Positions 23,587 to 33,721 of a stretch of DNA of 64,000 nt are shown here, piece after piece; position 1 is the first letter of the stretch; each line of letters starts with the position of its first letter. Position numbers and translations under genes: made by a program. Under the pieces are notes generated by a model. That model made no database searches. It was not told the origin of the DNA and saw only the letters and a list, made by a program, of their open reading frames with translations. The DNA is from Macrolepiota albuminosa (lineage: Eukaryota > Basidiomycota > Agaricomycetes > Agaricales > Agaricaceae), in assembly GCA_027475525.1 (NCBI GenBank), contig JAMWFC010000077.1, forward strand, positions 1,240,001-1,304,000, in the 5' to 3' direction.

Positions 23587-23778
23587 TTGGGGGCTGACTA
23601 GCCCCCGTAGGCCTGTTGCTGGAATTGGCCCTCGGTGTGATGTGGCGCATAAGCGCCCGGTGCTGGTTGTTGGGGCTGATAGCCGCCCACAGGTGCGTTC
23701 TGGGGCATGAAGTTGCCCTGCATGGTTTGAAGTGGCGGATAGCCACTGATCACCGGCTGCTGCGGCAGGTAGCCCGCC

Positions 23779-23932
23779 GCTGGTGGTTGCTGCTGCTGTG
23801 GGAAGCCCACAGCTGGTTGCGATTGTCCCCACTGGGGCGCATTTTGGGTCAGCGGGCTGGTGGTTGCTGCTGCTGTGGGAAGCCCACAGCTGGTTGCGAT
23901 TGTCCCCACTGGGGCGCATTTTGGGTCAGCGG
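23779..23932. repeat. 77-bp exact tandem duplication 6 (in A X1)
   Basis: Period 77, identity run 78. It repeats the QSQPAVGFPQQQQPP segment. Confidence 0.97.
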
Positions 23933-24057
23933 GGAGCCATCTGCCCCCCCCCTTCAGCCGACGGTAAGACCGACGGCGTACTCTCAAACTGCTGCTGCTG
24001 TAGCTGCTGCTGCTGCTGGTCACTCAAGTCCACGGGCATGCTGTCCATGGTTGGGGA

Positions 24058-24211
24058 AAAAAGCGAAAAAGAAATTTCGCCTTTTAAGACGTGTTTCAGC
24101 CACAGCTGCTGACCAACTCAGCCAAGCCGCGATCAAAAAGCGAAAAAGAAATTTCGCCTTTTAAGACGTGTTTCAGCCACAGCTGCTGACCAACTCAGCC
24201 AAGCCGCGATC
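24058..24211. repeat. 77-bp exact tandem duplication 7 (integrase-X1 spacer)
   Basis: 24058-24134 equals 24135-24211, in the leader of X1. Confidence 0.97.
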
Positions 24212-25719
24212 GCACTGCCAATCAAATTAAGCGCCGGCACGCTTACTTAATTGATGTGGGTGCTTAACGCCCTTCAACTCCAAATAACGGTCAAGTGCCG
24301 CTAACTTGGAGCAATGGGAGTGTGGCTCCCATGTTGTGTCCCCCAGGGACCATCGTACTTCAAACTCGAGCGTGTTACGCTCAGTCCACCGGTGCCCAAT
24401 TATGCACTCGACGAACCATTCGTCATCGTCTCGAGCCCCAAAATCATAGGGGCCCGGGGTTGCCCTGTTAGGGAACAGCGCATCGTCAGACGCGCTGTAA
24501 GGTCGCAACAGCGACACATGAAACTTAGGAACAATGCATCGTTCCTGTAATGCCAGAGGCAGCTCCAACACGTAGTTGGAGGTACTTGGCTCTGCGTCTA
24601 GGACGCGGTATGGGCCTACCCATTTCAGGCAGAGTTTACTCGCCCGTCCCTTTGGGAGCCTCAGATTACGCGTTGATAGGTATACCAACGCTCCTACAGC
24701 TATTGGCGGGTCTGCTCGCCTACGGTGATTGGCGTTTTTTGCCTGGAAGACTTGCGCCTCTATGATGGCGTCATGTGCTGCCGCAATGTTCTCCAGGGCC
24801 TGCCTGGCGAACTCGACAACTCCGCGGTGAGCCACTGTGTCAGCACGAACTTCGTGCAGCATGGAGGGCAAGTACCCTCCGTTGAGTTCAAAGGGCGCAT
24901 ACCCTGTGGTATCCGAGATACTCGCGTTAATCGCGAACTCAGTGAGTGGACACCAGTCCACCCAGTCCCGTTGGTCCGGGCGAACAACTGCCCTCAAAAT
25001 CTGACCTATACTGCGGTTAGCCCACTCTGTCTGCCCATCCGTTTGAGGATGGAAGGACGTCGACATGAGGAGTCGCGCTCCTAGCAGTTTGTGGAGTTCT
25101 CTCCACCATTGAGACGTGAACTTTGAGTCACAATCGCTCACAATGGTGCTAGGCAGCCCATGCAGCCTAATGATCTCCCTCAGGTAGATCCACGACAGCT
25201 CCTTAGCCGTCAGCATAGTTCGCACCGGTATGAGGTGCACCATGCTCGTCATGCGGCATATGACTACCCAGAGGTAATCGAACCCTCTGGACTCGGGAAA
25301 GGGACCTACGAAGTCCATTCTGATTGAGTCCCAGGGTTTCACCGGCACGGGTAGCTGGTGTAGCTTCCCGGGAGGGGATCCAGGGGGCAACTTTGCCCTC
25401 TGACACGCTGCGCATGACGCGCAAAACTTAGTCACTTCTTGGGCCATACGTGGCCACCAGTACCATCTCCGGATGTAGCCCAACGTCCGGGCGGCACCAA
25501 AGTGCCCCACCAGGGCATGGGCCTGGTCCAAGACCCACGTAACAATGGTACACGTACGGGGGAGGCATACCACTGCCACCCCTTGACGGTTCTCCGTCGT
25601 GATGAGTCCACCAGGCTCATGCCTGAACCGAGGATGGTCGTCAGGATTGGCGATTATCTCGGCGAAGAGAGGATCATCGCCATAGTCCTGCACCACCTCC
25701 TGCCGGAAGTCGTCATTGA

Positions 25720-25873
25720 CCAGGCTAGGAGGCTGGGATGAAGGCAATTCGCCTTCGAGCATCTCTGCAAGCGTAACGGGTACATCGTGGCGCTCGCCAG
25801 GCTAGGAGGCTGGGATGAAGGCAATTCGCCTTCGAGCATCTCTGCAAGCGTAACGGGTACATCGTGGCGCTCG
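25720..25873. repeat. 77-bp exact tandem duplication 8 (A pol)
   Basis: 25720-25796 equals 25797-25873, between RNase H and the integrase finger. Confidence 0.97.
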
Positions 25874-26112
25874 TGCTCCCTAGTGACGCTGGGTCCACGG
25901 CTTCATGCTCCTTGAGCAACTGGGCGGCTACATCCCACTCTTCACGCTGCTCTCTGAGGCGAGTGCTTCGCCTCCGTTCATCATCACGCATAGCATGTAC
26001 TTCCAGGACATGCTCCCTGAGCTCCTGGTATCGGTGGAGAGGTAAATCCTCTCCATCAGGGTCTATGCGGCAGTCTGCCTGCACATACTCATGAGGCTCG
26101 TGAGCCTCCCCG

Positions 26113-26266
26113 ACTACATCACTCTCAAAGTAGTGTGACAAGCAGTCTGCCACTTTGTTGAGTTCACCTTTAACATAGGTGATGTCGAAACTACATCACT
26201 CTCAAAGTAGTGTGACAAGCAGTCTGCCACTTTGTTGAGTTCACCTTTAACATAGGTGATGTCGAA
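26113..26266. repeat. 77-bp exact tandem duplication 9 (A pol)
   Basis: 26113-26189 equals 26190-26266, at the end of RNase H (DCLSHYFESDVV). Discounting it puts RT and the following linker in one frame (1227 bp = 409 codons between the two reference codons I used). Confidence 0.97.
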
Positions 26267-27317
26267 CTGGTATCTCAACATGTAGTCTATCCACCGTCGC
26301 TGACGCGGCGACAAGTTCACCTGAGTTTTAAAGAACTCAAGGGCCTTGTGGTCCGTTATGATGTGGATGGGGTATCCCATCAGCTTATCCTCCCATTTGA
26401 GGAGGGCCTCGAGTATGGCAAGAGTCTCCAGCTCATGCACTGCATAGTTTTGCTGGGCCGTCGTGAACTTCTTTGACATGAACCCTGCTGGGCAGCACGT
26501 CTGCCAGCTGCTTCCCTGGCCGTACATGGCGCCGACGCCTGTCTTGGACATGTCGCAAATGAGCCATATTGGCTCGTCCCGTCTAGGGTCGATTGGTCGA
26601 ATCACTGGAGTCTTCGTACAGATCCGTTTGACCATCTCGAAGCACCGCTGGTGCAACGGCCTCCAATTGAACGGTGATCTGTTCTGCGTCATGGCCATAA
26701 GTGGCCCAGTATAGGCTGTGACATCGGGCAAGAAGCTCGATATGTAGTTGACAAGGCCAACGAATCGTTGGATGTCATTGTAGTTTCGGGGCGTGCGCCA
26801 CTCCCGAATACGATCGAGCTTGTCCTGATCAGGGTGGATACCCCGCTCATCTATGACATGCCCTAGGCAGTCTATACTCTGAGCGTAGAGCTCACATTTT
26901 TTCCACTTCAAGTACAACTTGTACTTGCGCAGTCGTTCGAATACGACTCGGAGGTGCTGCTCATGCTCCTCCATGGTATCCGAGTAGATGAATATGTCAT
27001 CTAAGTAGACGTGCATGAAACGTCCTATTACGTCTCGGAAGATAGAGGTCATTAGCCTCTGGAAAGTTGCTGGAGCATTGCAGTCTCCAATCTGCATTAT
27101 ATTGCTCGTGAATGTACCCATGATCGACGCAAATACGGTCTTGGGTACGTCCTCGGTGCGAATGTGCACCTGCTCGTAAGCGTCAGTAAGGTCAATCTTC
27201 GAGCGATACTTCGCCTGAGCCACGTCTTCCCAGATCACCTCTTGATCTGGTAAAGGAGTTACATCCTTTATGGTATTGTCATTGCGCTGACGCGCATCAA
27301 GAGCTGTTCGAAGGGTT

Positions 27318-27472
27318 CCATCCTTCTTCGGGATGCACAATAACGGTGCAGCTTGAGCGGTGGTGCATGGGGACCACCATTGAGCATTCAAATAGCCATC
27401 CTTCTTCGGATGCACAATAACGGTGCAGCTTGAGCGGTGGTGCATGGGGACCACCATTGAGCATTCAAATAG
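27318..27472. repeat. 77/78-bp tandem duplication 10 (A RT)
   Basis: 27318-27395 (78 bp) and 27396-27472 (77 bp) are the same except that the first has GGG and the second GG. It lies in the RT N-terminus. Confidence 0.93.
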
Positions 27473-27742
27473 TGATTAGTCTTATTGCGTAGTTGCTCCT
27501 GGAGGGCGCGTGGACAGCGCAGCAAGTGGTACTTATACTGCTTGTTCTCGTCTATGAGATTAATCTCATGGTTCACCTCCCGCCATGGCGGGAGCTCCTC
27601 CTTGGTCCCATTGACCATGTCGGCAAATTCTTCTTGCCATTGCTGACGCAACCGAGGAATATCTTCCTCACAAAGGCTTGTTGCCTTCTGTTTCCCCTTC
27701 ATGCGTACCGGGGGAAGTACTTCCACCGTCTCTGAGGGTGGC

Positions 27743-27896
27743 CGAGGCGGCGGTGCATACTGCTTGCGCATTGCGAGCACCCGATTGACACTGTCATCAG
27801 GTATATGTAGTCTCAGCGGCGAGGCGGCGGTGCATACTGCTTGCGCATTGCGAGCACCCGATTGACACTGTCATCAGGTATATGTAGTCTCAGCGG
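27743..27896. repeat. 77-bp exact tandem duplication 11 (A pol)
   Basis: 27743-27819 equals 27820-27896, in the protease-RT linker. Confidence 0.97.
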
Positions 27897-28021
27897 GCAC
27901 CCGCTGCCGCTGCCTTATAAGCCACGAGGCTTCTTCCTTCACGTACAAGTGAGTACGCTACGGATACCTCGTCCGGGGCTGGCTGGCGATACACTGGTTT
28001 GATGGTCATCCGTCTCTGGTG

Positions 28022-28175
28022 CGCATTTTGCGCACACGTGGCTGCCACCAGCTCGTTCCACTCTTGCGGCATTCGGGGGTCGTATGCCCAGTTGTACTCG
28101 CATTTTGCGCACACGTGGCTGCCACCAGCTCGTTCCACTCTTGCGGCATTCGGGGGTCGTATGCCCAGTTGTACT
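28022..28175. repeat. 77-bp exact tandem duplication 12 (A pol)
   Basis: 28022-28098 equals 28099-28175, in the protease-RT linker. Confidence 0.97.
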
Positions 28176-28507
28176 CCGGTAGGGGGCTGGTCGCTCCCAT
28201 AGGGACCATGTGTCCCCCTCTTCTGAGGCTTCCGCCTCTCGGATGCTGTCTTCCAAGTCTTCCAACTTGAATTGTGAGGACGTAGGTGGACATACATCCA
28301 CTGAGTCCTCCCGTTGTCTCACCTTTTGATGGCGTTTGTCTGGAGGCCTTGCGCCTTGAATCTCAGGAGCGATTATTTGCTCGTTGCTCCTCTTGGAGGC
28401 TTGATACTCCTCCTCGCTCATCATTACCACGTTGTGGTCTGCACTCAGTCCAGGCATAGCCTGCACTTCCTCCTCCACATCCTCCACGGCTGGCACTCTG
28501 CGCCGGC

Positions 28508-28661
28508 CAAGTCATGGAGAGTCCTTGCGTTTCTCCGTAGTGCGATGACGTCGCAGACGATTATCAGTGTCGTCTGCTGTAGCTCAAGTCATGGAGAGTC
28601 CTTGCGTTTCTCCGTAGTGCGATGACGTCGCAGACGATTATCAGTGTCGTCTGCTGTAGCT
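28508..28661. repeat. 77-bp exact tandem duplication 13 (A pol)
   Basis: 28508-28584 equals 28585-28661 (identity run a little longer by chance), just after the protease. Confidence 0.97.
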
Positions 28662-29065
28662 CATTGGCTGGGATCACTTTCCCATTCACTAGTACCTGAC
28701 ATTGGTCAAAGTCTAGTATGACTTTGTTACGCCGCATGAATGGCGTTCCCAGTATCATATCGTAGCGATCGAAGTTTGCTACATCCATGTATTCCCGGCT
28801 ACGTGAGCCCAGCGTTTGGACATTCACATTTGTCCCATACTGCACCATGGCTCGGCTCCCTACGGTGCCCAGCTGTAATGCCAATGGCATATCCAACTCC
28901 TGCACGGATATTCCGTACACATGGGCGAACTGGGGCGTTATGCCCGATGTGGTACTCCCAGAGTCCCATAGGGTCCATGCCTTGTGGCTGTCTACGTCCA
29001 CATACGAGACCAGGCACTCCTTGTCTGCTCGTTTCAATGTAGGGCGCTGCAAAGTGCCCTCTGCA

Positions 29066-29219
29066 CGACGAAGGGTCACCTTCTTCATCCGAACTACGTT
29101 ATTCCGTTCGGGATCATTTGTGGACGGCCAATCCGTCATCGCCGACGAAGGGTCACCTTCTTCATCCGAACTACGTTATTCCGTTCGGGATCATTTGTGG
29201 ACGGCCAATCCGTCATCGC
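29066..29219. repeat. 77-bp exact tandem duplication 14 (A, before protease)
   Basis: 29066-29142 equals 29143-29219. Confidence 0.97.
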
Positions 29220-29375
29220 CACTAGGCATCAGAGTCGCTGTCGCGACTGTAATACTCATTGTCGTAGACGTCGTCATATACGTCGACTGTGACGTACTCC
29301 TCCCCCTCCACGACCACACTCTCGGGCTCGGCGCCCAATGCCTCCTCTGGGGGCTCCTGGTCGTTTGTGGGGTGC

Positions 29376-29529
29376 TCTGCCTCAGAATCGGCAGATACGT
29401 CTCCATCACTCCCACTCGCGGCTGCAGTATGTGCAGCTCGAAGGTGGGCGCGTCTGCCTCAGAATCGGCAGATACGTCTCCATCACTCCCACTCGCGGCT
29501 GCAGTATGTGCAGCTCGAAGGTGGGCGCG
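29376..29529. repeat. 77-bp exact tandem duplication 15 (A gag tail)
   Basis: 29376-29452 equals 29453-29529, just after the zinc knuckle. Confidence 0.97.
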
Positions 29530-29733
29530 GGTGTATACCCCTTCCTCGGGGGTCCTGGCTTCGCAGGGCAGTTGGTAGCGTAGTGGCCTGGTTGGCCACA
29601 CGCGAAACAAGTCCCCGACTGCCCTGGTGGGTTGGCCGGCTTGAAGTCCGGCCTTGGTTTAGGACGTTCACCGTCCGGCGCCCGCTCTGGGCGTGGGCGG
29701 CTCCGCCCTCGGTTTGCAGCAGGGGTTCTGCAT

Positions 29734-29887
29734 ACAACAAACCGCGTGTTGCGGTCACGGTCCAAATCGGTCTTTTTGGCCAGGAAGGTCCCCACATGCT
29801 GACCCCGTGAACAACAAACCGCGTGTTGCGGTCACGGTCCAAATCGGTCTTTTTGGCCAGGAAGGTCCCCACATGCTGACCCCGTGA
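29734..29887. repeat. 77-bp exact tandem duplication 16 (A gag)
   Basis: 29734-29810 equals 29811-29887, between capsid and zinc knuckle. Confidence 0.97.
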
Positions 29888-30392
29888 GGTGTCCCACCAG
29901 GCGGTAGTCGCCTGGGTCCCCCTTTGTGCCCACTCCGATGTTCGTAGTGGTTAGCAGTCTTCAGAGACTGCTCATACCGGATGGCATATGCCACAAATTC
30001 TTCCACATTGTTGACTTCTGGGGACAATCCGTCCTCACGTATCAAATAGCGGCGCATATCCGCTGGAATGCCATCCAAGAACGTTTCGAGCATTGTATAC
30101 CCATCCGGGTATACTGCCATGTTCTGGGCATGGTCATTAAGGGTATCATAGAACCCTTGTACTCCCAACTTCTCGGTGTACTTGGCGGACTGGAAGTCCC
30201 GCCTTGCATCCTGGAGCGTTGAGGGGTGTACGAATCGATTGTACAGTCCTGTAAGGACTCCTTTAAACGTCCAGTCATATTGGACACGGTTGACGTGCAG
30301 TACTGCCCGTCGAAACCAACCCATGGCCTCTCCGGCCAAGAACTCAGGCAGAACGAAGATTCGTTCTCGTTCCATACGGTCACCTCCATATA

Positions 30393-30546
30393 AGCACATG
30401 GCAAGATGGGTGCATACATCCATCGCCCAATCTTCCAGGTCGCTGAACTTGGACACGCCTGTATAGGCGAGCACATGGCAAGATGGGTGCATACATCCAT
30501 CGCCCAATCTTCCAGGTCGCTGAACTTGGACACGCCTGTATAGGCG
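30393..30546. repeat. 77-bp exact tandem duplication 17 (A gag capsid)
   Basis: 30393-30469 equals 30470-30546; repeats the SKFSDLEDWAMDV segment. Confidence 0.97.
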
Positions 30547-30557
30547 TGAATGTGCCT

Positions 30558-30711
30558 ACTGTCTGCTTTATGCAGCTTCACTCTGTCTGGTAACCGTAAG
30601 GTTACGCCCAGGGCATCATCGACTACTCGATGCAACTGTCTGCTTTATGCAGCTTCACTCTGTCTGGTAACCGTAAGGTTACGCCCAGGGCATCATCGAC
30701 TACTCGATGCA
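30558..30711. repeat. 77-bp exact tandem duplication 18 (A gag)
   Basis: 30558-30634 equals 30635-30711, 12 bp away from duplication 17, so the intervening piece would be a very short contig. Confidence 0.97.
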
Positions 30712-32409
30712 GGCGATCGTGCATGGCTTCACAATGCATTCAAATGGCTTCCCGCTGACCCGGGATCTAGTCGCCAAATCAGCGGCATGGGAAGTGACTT
30801 CCCCCGTCCACCTTGCGAGGACGTCCCGAGCCTCCTTGACTGTGGGCATAATTGCCCTCATCTCGAGGAATCGACCTAGGGCCATCATCCTGGCCGTTAC
30901 CAGGGACATCACGTCTCGTGGCGCCATCTCAATCGAGGAAGTCTCCTCGATCATGATCGTTGCGCCGCCCTGGACCTGGAGAAGCTTGATTCTCCTGACC
31001 CTGCGTGACAAATTGACGACGCATCTTGTCAATGGGCTTAGTGCCCTCAAATACAATGCCCTGATTGTCAATAAGGGACTGTCCCTTAGTCCTGAGGTCG
31101 CCATTGCGCATACGTTGATACGCGACTCTGTCGCTCAACGTTTTGGCCATGGGCACGCGCGGCATCACGGATGCCTTGCTTTCCACTTTGAGCACAGTGC
31201 TATTGTGCCCATCCGGACCTGACATATCTGTCCTACGGTCATGGTTACGCATGTGCGGGGGCTCCTCACGCCACCCTTGTCCTGCTGGAGTATAAAAAGT
31301 ACTCACCGGTCTTACTTCGGGCACTTCTTGCACCTGTGCTAGTGCCTCCACTAGCTCGATTCCGACGTCTTGATTGCGTTGTGCCGAGCATTCCTCGGAC
31401 ATGTGGCTCCAGGGGCTCGAGACCCCCGATTGCTGTGTGGCCTTATGCTGCACATACATTTGCAGCTCCATAGTGAGCACTCTCACCATCAAATCAGTAT
31501 ATTTCGTACTGAATACATTGGGCACTTCGTGCCCTTGTCGCCTAAGTGCTACTATATGGGCTGACGCGTAGCGCTCGAGTCGTGCTTGGGTGGTGTATTT
31601 CATCACCTCTGGGTGCAAGTCCCAGAACACCCGCAAGCACATGGTGTACGCGGTTTTCAGCCGCTGTTCCTCTGCTCCGACGTCGTCGTCACTTGACGAC
31701 TCCATCACCTCCTCTGGAAGCTCTACAACCTCCGGAGCTTCCTCCACTGCTGGTGTGCACGGAAATTGATCTTCCGCGCGGTATACTTCAGGCCTTGCAG
31801 CCTCCTCCGGTACCTCTTCTAAGCGGGCTTCTGCTACTTTAGAAGGCATTGGACCCGCTGTGGACCGCCTGGTCCCACTGCTCCGGCTCACAGGGAGGGC
31901 TCTCCCAGTCCGTACTGATGACTCGGTGTCTCCTGGGGCGCCATAGGCGCCAGTTGACTGTTGGCCGTCCTGCAGGGGTTCTTTGGAAGCCAATTGGCTA
32001 GACCGTCGCGGTCCTCCTGGCAGCTGCGTAACTGGGGGCGTTAATCCCCCGGGCATCTTGTCTTGGAGGCGTTGCGGACCGTCCTGCTGTGAGCTTTCAG
32101 CTCTCCAGGCCTCGCTCTCATTCCTGGCCAGGTCGGTACTCTGACCTTGGTCTCGAGCCTTGGGTCTTACCTGACCCGCATTGGACGCTGACGTGTCCTG
32201 GGTGTCTGCTGGGTCTCCCCGTAGGTCATGGGCATTTCGCCCGCCGTCAGTGGGCGCTGCAGGTATGGGATTACTCATCGATCCCCTGTTTGAAATTTGC
32301 ACGGTGTGGCTGTGCAAGAAGCTCGAGAAGCTGATAGAGTTCTGTCAACAAACTCAACGACTGACGTCGGATGCTAGGCAATAGATCCTAGCTGGCGGAT
32401 TCAAAAAAA

Positions 32410-32645
32410 TGTAACGAAGTTACAAGGGTTAGAGAGCTTAGTGTGCACACACGACACTGAATCAGACCAGACCGGTCTATTGGCAATGTAGTATACACAA
32501 AAGTAAGCTGCTTTGTAAGCAGCTGGTAAACTAATTTATATAGTAATGTAAATTAATATTATATTATAATAAATATAATATAATAGTATCTACTGTAAGG
32601 TAAGTAAAGCTATGTGGCCAACGCCACATAGCGGACTACGCTACA
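32410..32645 (-). repeat. 5' LTR of element A
   Basis: 236 bp. It holds TATATAAA (minus strand, about 32535-32543), the likely core promoter. Palindromes: GTAAC-GAA-GTTAC (32411-32423), AGACCGGTCT (32469-32478), GCTGCTT-TGT-AAGCAGC (32507-32523) and GCTATGTGGC-CAAC-GCCACATAGC (32609-32632). The sequence just downstream of the LTR does not start with TGG and I found no clear tRNA or self-priming match. Confidence 0.95.
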
Positions 32646-33003
32646 ATAGCCCCCCATACTGGGCCTGTTGAGATTGGCCCTCAGCGTGATGTGGTGCATA
32701 AGCACCCTGTGCTATCTAACAAGGCGGAAAACTGCCCACAGGTGCATTTTAGGGCATAAAGTTGTCCTGCATGAGTTGTTGTGGCAGATAGCCACTGATC
32801 ACTGGCTGCTGCAGCGGGTAGCCTGCCACTGGTTGTTGCTGCTGCTGTGGGAAGCCCATAGCCTGTTGCAATTGTCTTCACTGGGGCACATTTTGGGTCA
32901 GTGGGGGAGCCATCTGCTCCTCCTCTTCAGCTAATGATAAGACTGATGGCATAAACTCAAACTGTTGCTGCTGCTCACTGGAGTCTACGGGCATGTTGTC
33001 CAT
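32646..33003 (-). pseudogene. Element B accessory ORF X1, N-terminal part
   Basis: Starts MDNMPVDSSEQQQQFEF at 33003, directly comparable with X1 of A. It runs through the glutamine/proline-rich region (GFPQQQQQPVAGYPLQQP) until the A insertion at 32646-32650. Stops such as CAG to TAG in the Q-rich part break it. It continues at 20145 on the far side of element A. Confidence 0.8.
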
Positions 33004-33106
33004 GGTTAAGGAAAGAAAGGGAAAAAAGAAATTTCGAATTTTAGACGTGTCTCAGCCACAGCTGCTGACCAACTCAGCCAAGCTGCAATTGGCACTGCTA
33101 ATCAAA

Positions 33107-33721
33107 TTAAGCACTGGTATGCTTACCTAACTAATGTGGGCACTTAACACCCTTCAACCCCAAATAACGGTCAAGTGCCGCCAACTTGGAGCAATGGGAG
33201 TATGGCTCCTATGTTGTGTTTCCAAGGGACCACCATACATCAAACTCAAGCATATTCCACTCAGTCCACCGGTGCCCTATAATGCACTCAACAAACTATT
33301 TGTCATTGTCTCATGCTCCAAAGTCATAGGGGCCCAGGGTCGCCCTGTTAGGGAATAGTGTGTCATCAGATGCGCTATATGGTTGCAACAGTGACACATG
33401 GAATTTTGGAATAATTCGTCGTTCCTGTAATGCCTGAGGCAGCTCCAGCACATAGTTGGAGGTACTTGGCTCTGCATCTAGCACACGGTACAGGCCTACC
33501 CATTTTGGGCAGAGTTTACTCACCCATCTTTTTGGAAGTTTCAGGTTATGTGTTGACAAATAGACCAATGCTCCTACTAATATTGGTGGGTCTGTTTGCC
33601 TATGGTGATTGGTGTTTTTCACCTGAAAGACTCATGTCTCAATGATGGCATCATGTGCCACTGCAATATTCTCCAGGGCCTGCCTAGTAAACTCAACAAC
33701 TCCTTGGTGAGCCACCACATC
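33107..33721 (-). pseudogene. Element B integrase C-terminus and chromodomain-like tail
   Basis: The end of B pol. TAA lies at 33107-33109, as in A. It reads back through the chromodomain-like tail, and the stretch ILVGALVYLSTHNLKLPKRW ... LCPKWVGLYRVLDAEPSTSNYVLELP ... FHVSLLQPYSASDD matches the A integrase C-terminus closely. Several CpG-derived changes and stops are present. It is cut at 33721 by the insertion of C and resumes at 44582. Confidence 0.85.

Larger units (their letters stand above)
22472..24048 (-). pseudogene. Element A accessory ORF X1, Q/P-rich unknown protein
   Basis: Starts MDSMPVDLSDQQQQQ at 24048, about 100 bp (without duplication) after the integrase stop. It ends RLASSASEVASS, stop at 22472. 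Removing four 77-bp duplications leaves 1269 bp, or 422 residues. The N-terminal half is low-complexity and prion-like: glutamine runs, then repeats such as GFPQQQQPPAAGY and GGYQPQQPAPGAYAP. The C-terminal half is charged and helical (AKLSLLQRLEMP, SSEEESCPRRDKGKARAV, VVLICRMMDDMDHMRAQR). I do not recognise it. Its position after pol is where some plant and fungal gypsy elements carry extra genes. The same ORF is in B. Confidence 0.72.
24227..29219 (-). pseudogene. Element A pol: protease, RT, RNase H, integrase, chromodomain
   Basis: Pol of a Ty3/gypsy element, minus strand, ending in TAA at 24227-24229. Protease: LWDSGSTTSG with D-S-G at about 28957-28965, and YDMILGTPF at about 28738-28761. 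RT: CIPKKDGTLRTALDARQ, then catalytic HVYLDDIFIYSD (YLDD at 26996-27010). RNase H: LICDMSKTGVGAM and TDHKALEFFKTQ. Integrase: an HHCC finger (HALVGHFG ... CASCAAC, about 25400-25530), then MDFVGPFP, SDCDSKFTS and DGQTEWAN for D, D and E. The tail EWFVECIIGHRW ... VRWSLGDTTWEP resembles a chromodomain. Catalytic residues are intact. The frame is broken by seven 77-bp duplications and by one real 1-bp loss near 25880, seen by comparison with B. The Gag-pol boundary is uncertain. Confidence 0.85.
29220..32278 (-). pseudogene. Element A Gag with zinc knuckle
   Basis: Structural polyprotein, minus strand, from MSNPIPAAPTDGG at 32278 (132 bp inside the 5' LTR). The first 450 residues are disordered and charged, with a TLSDRVAYQRMRNGD-type helix near the end. 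The capsid domain follows (about 30650-29900): DLEDWAMDVCTHLAM, GEAMGWFRRAVLHVN and FKGVLTGLYNRFV are typical of retrotransposon Gag. A CX2CX4HX4C knuckle (CFACGQPGHYATNC) lies at about 29567-29609, followed by an acidic tail. A stop at about 30929, and shifts from the duplications at 30558, 30393, 29734 and 29376, split it into pieces; some of these disappear when the duplications are discounted. Confidence 0.82.
20146..32645 (-). mobile_element. Ty3/gypsy element A with two accessory ORFs
   Basis: LTRs of 236 bp (20146-20381 and 32410-32645) differ at only two sites, both CpG. The TSD is ATAGC. Minus-strand order: 5' LTR, Gag, zinc knuckle, protease, RT-RNase H, integrase with chromodomain-like tail, X1, X2, PPT, 3' LTR. 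It is inserted in the X1 gene of its older relative B. The span is 12,500 bp but contains seventeen 77-bp duplications; without them it is about 11.2 kb, matching B. Integrase, X1 and X2 sit in long frames once those are discounted. A few real lesions remain, such as a 1-bp loss near 25880 and a TGA in X2. Confidence 0.95.

Noticed and set aside
20427..32317. A tandem-repeat or CRISPR-like array in element A
   Set aside because: The repeats are pairs of different sequences, each duplicated once with a 77-bp period. There are no shared units or spacers, and the host is a eukaryote.
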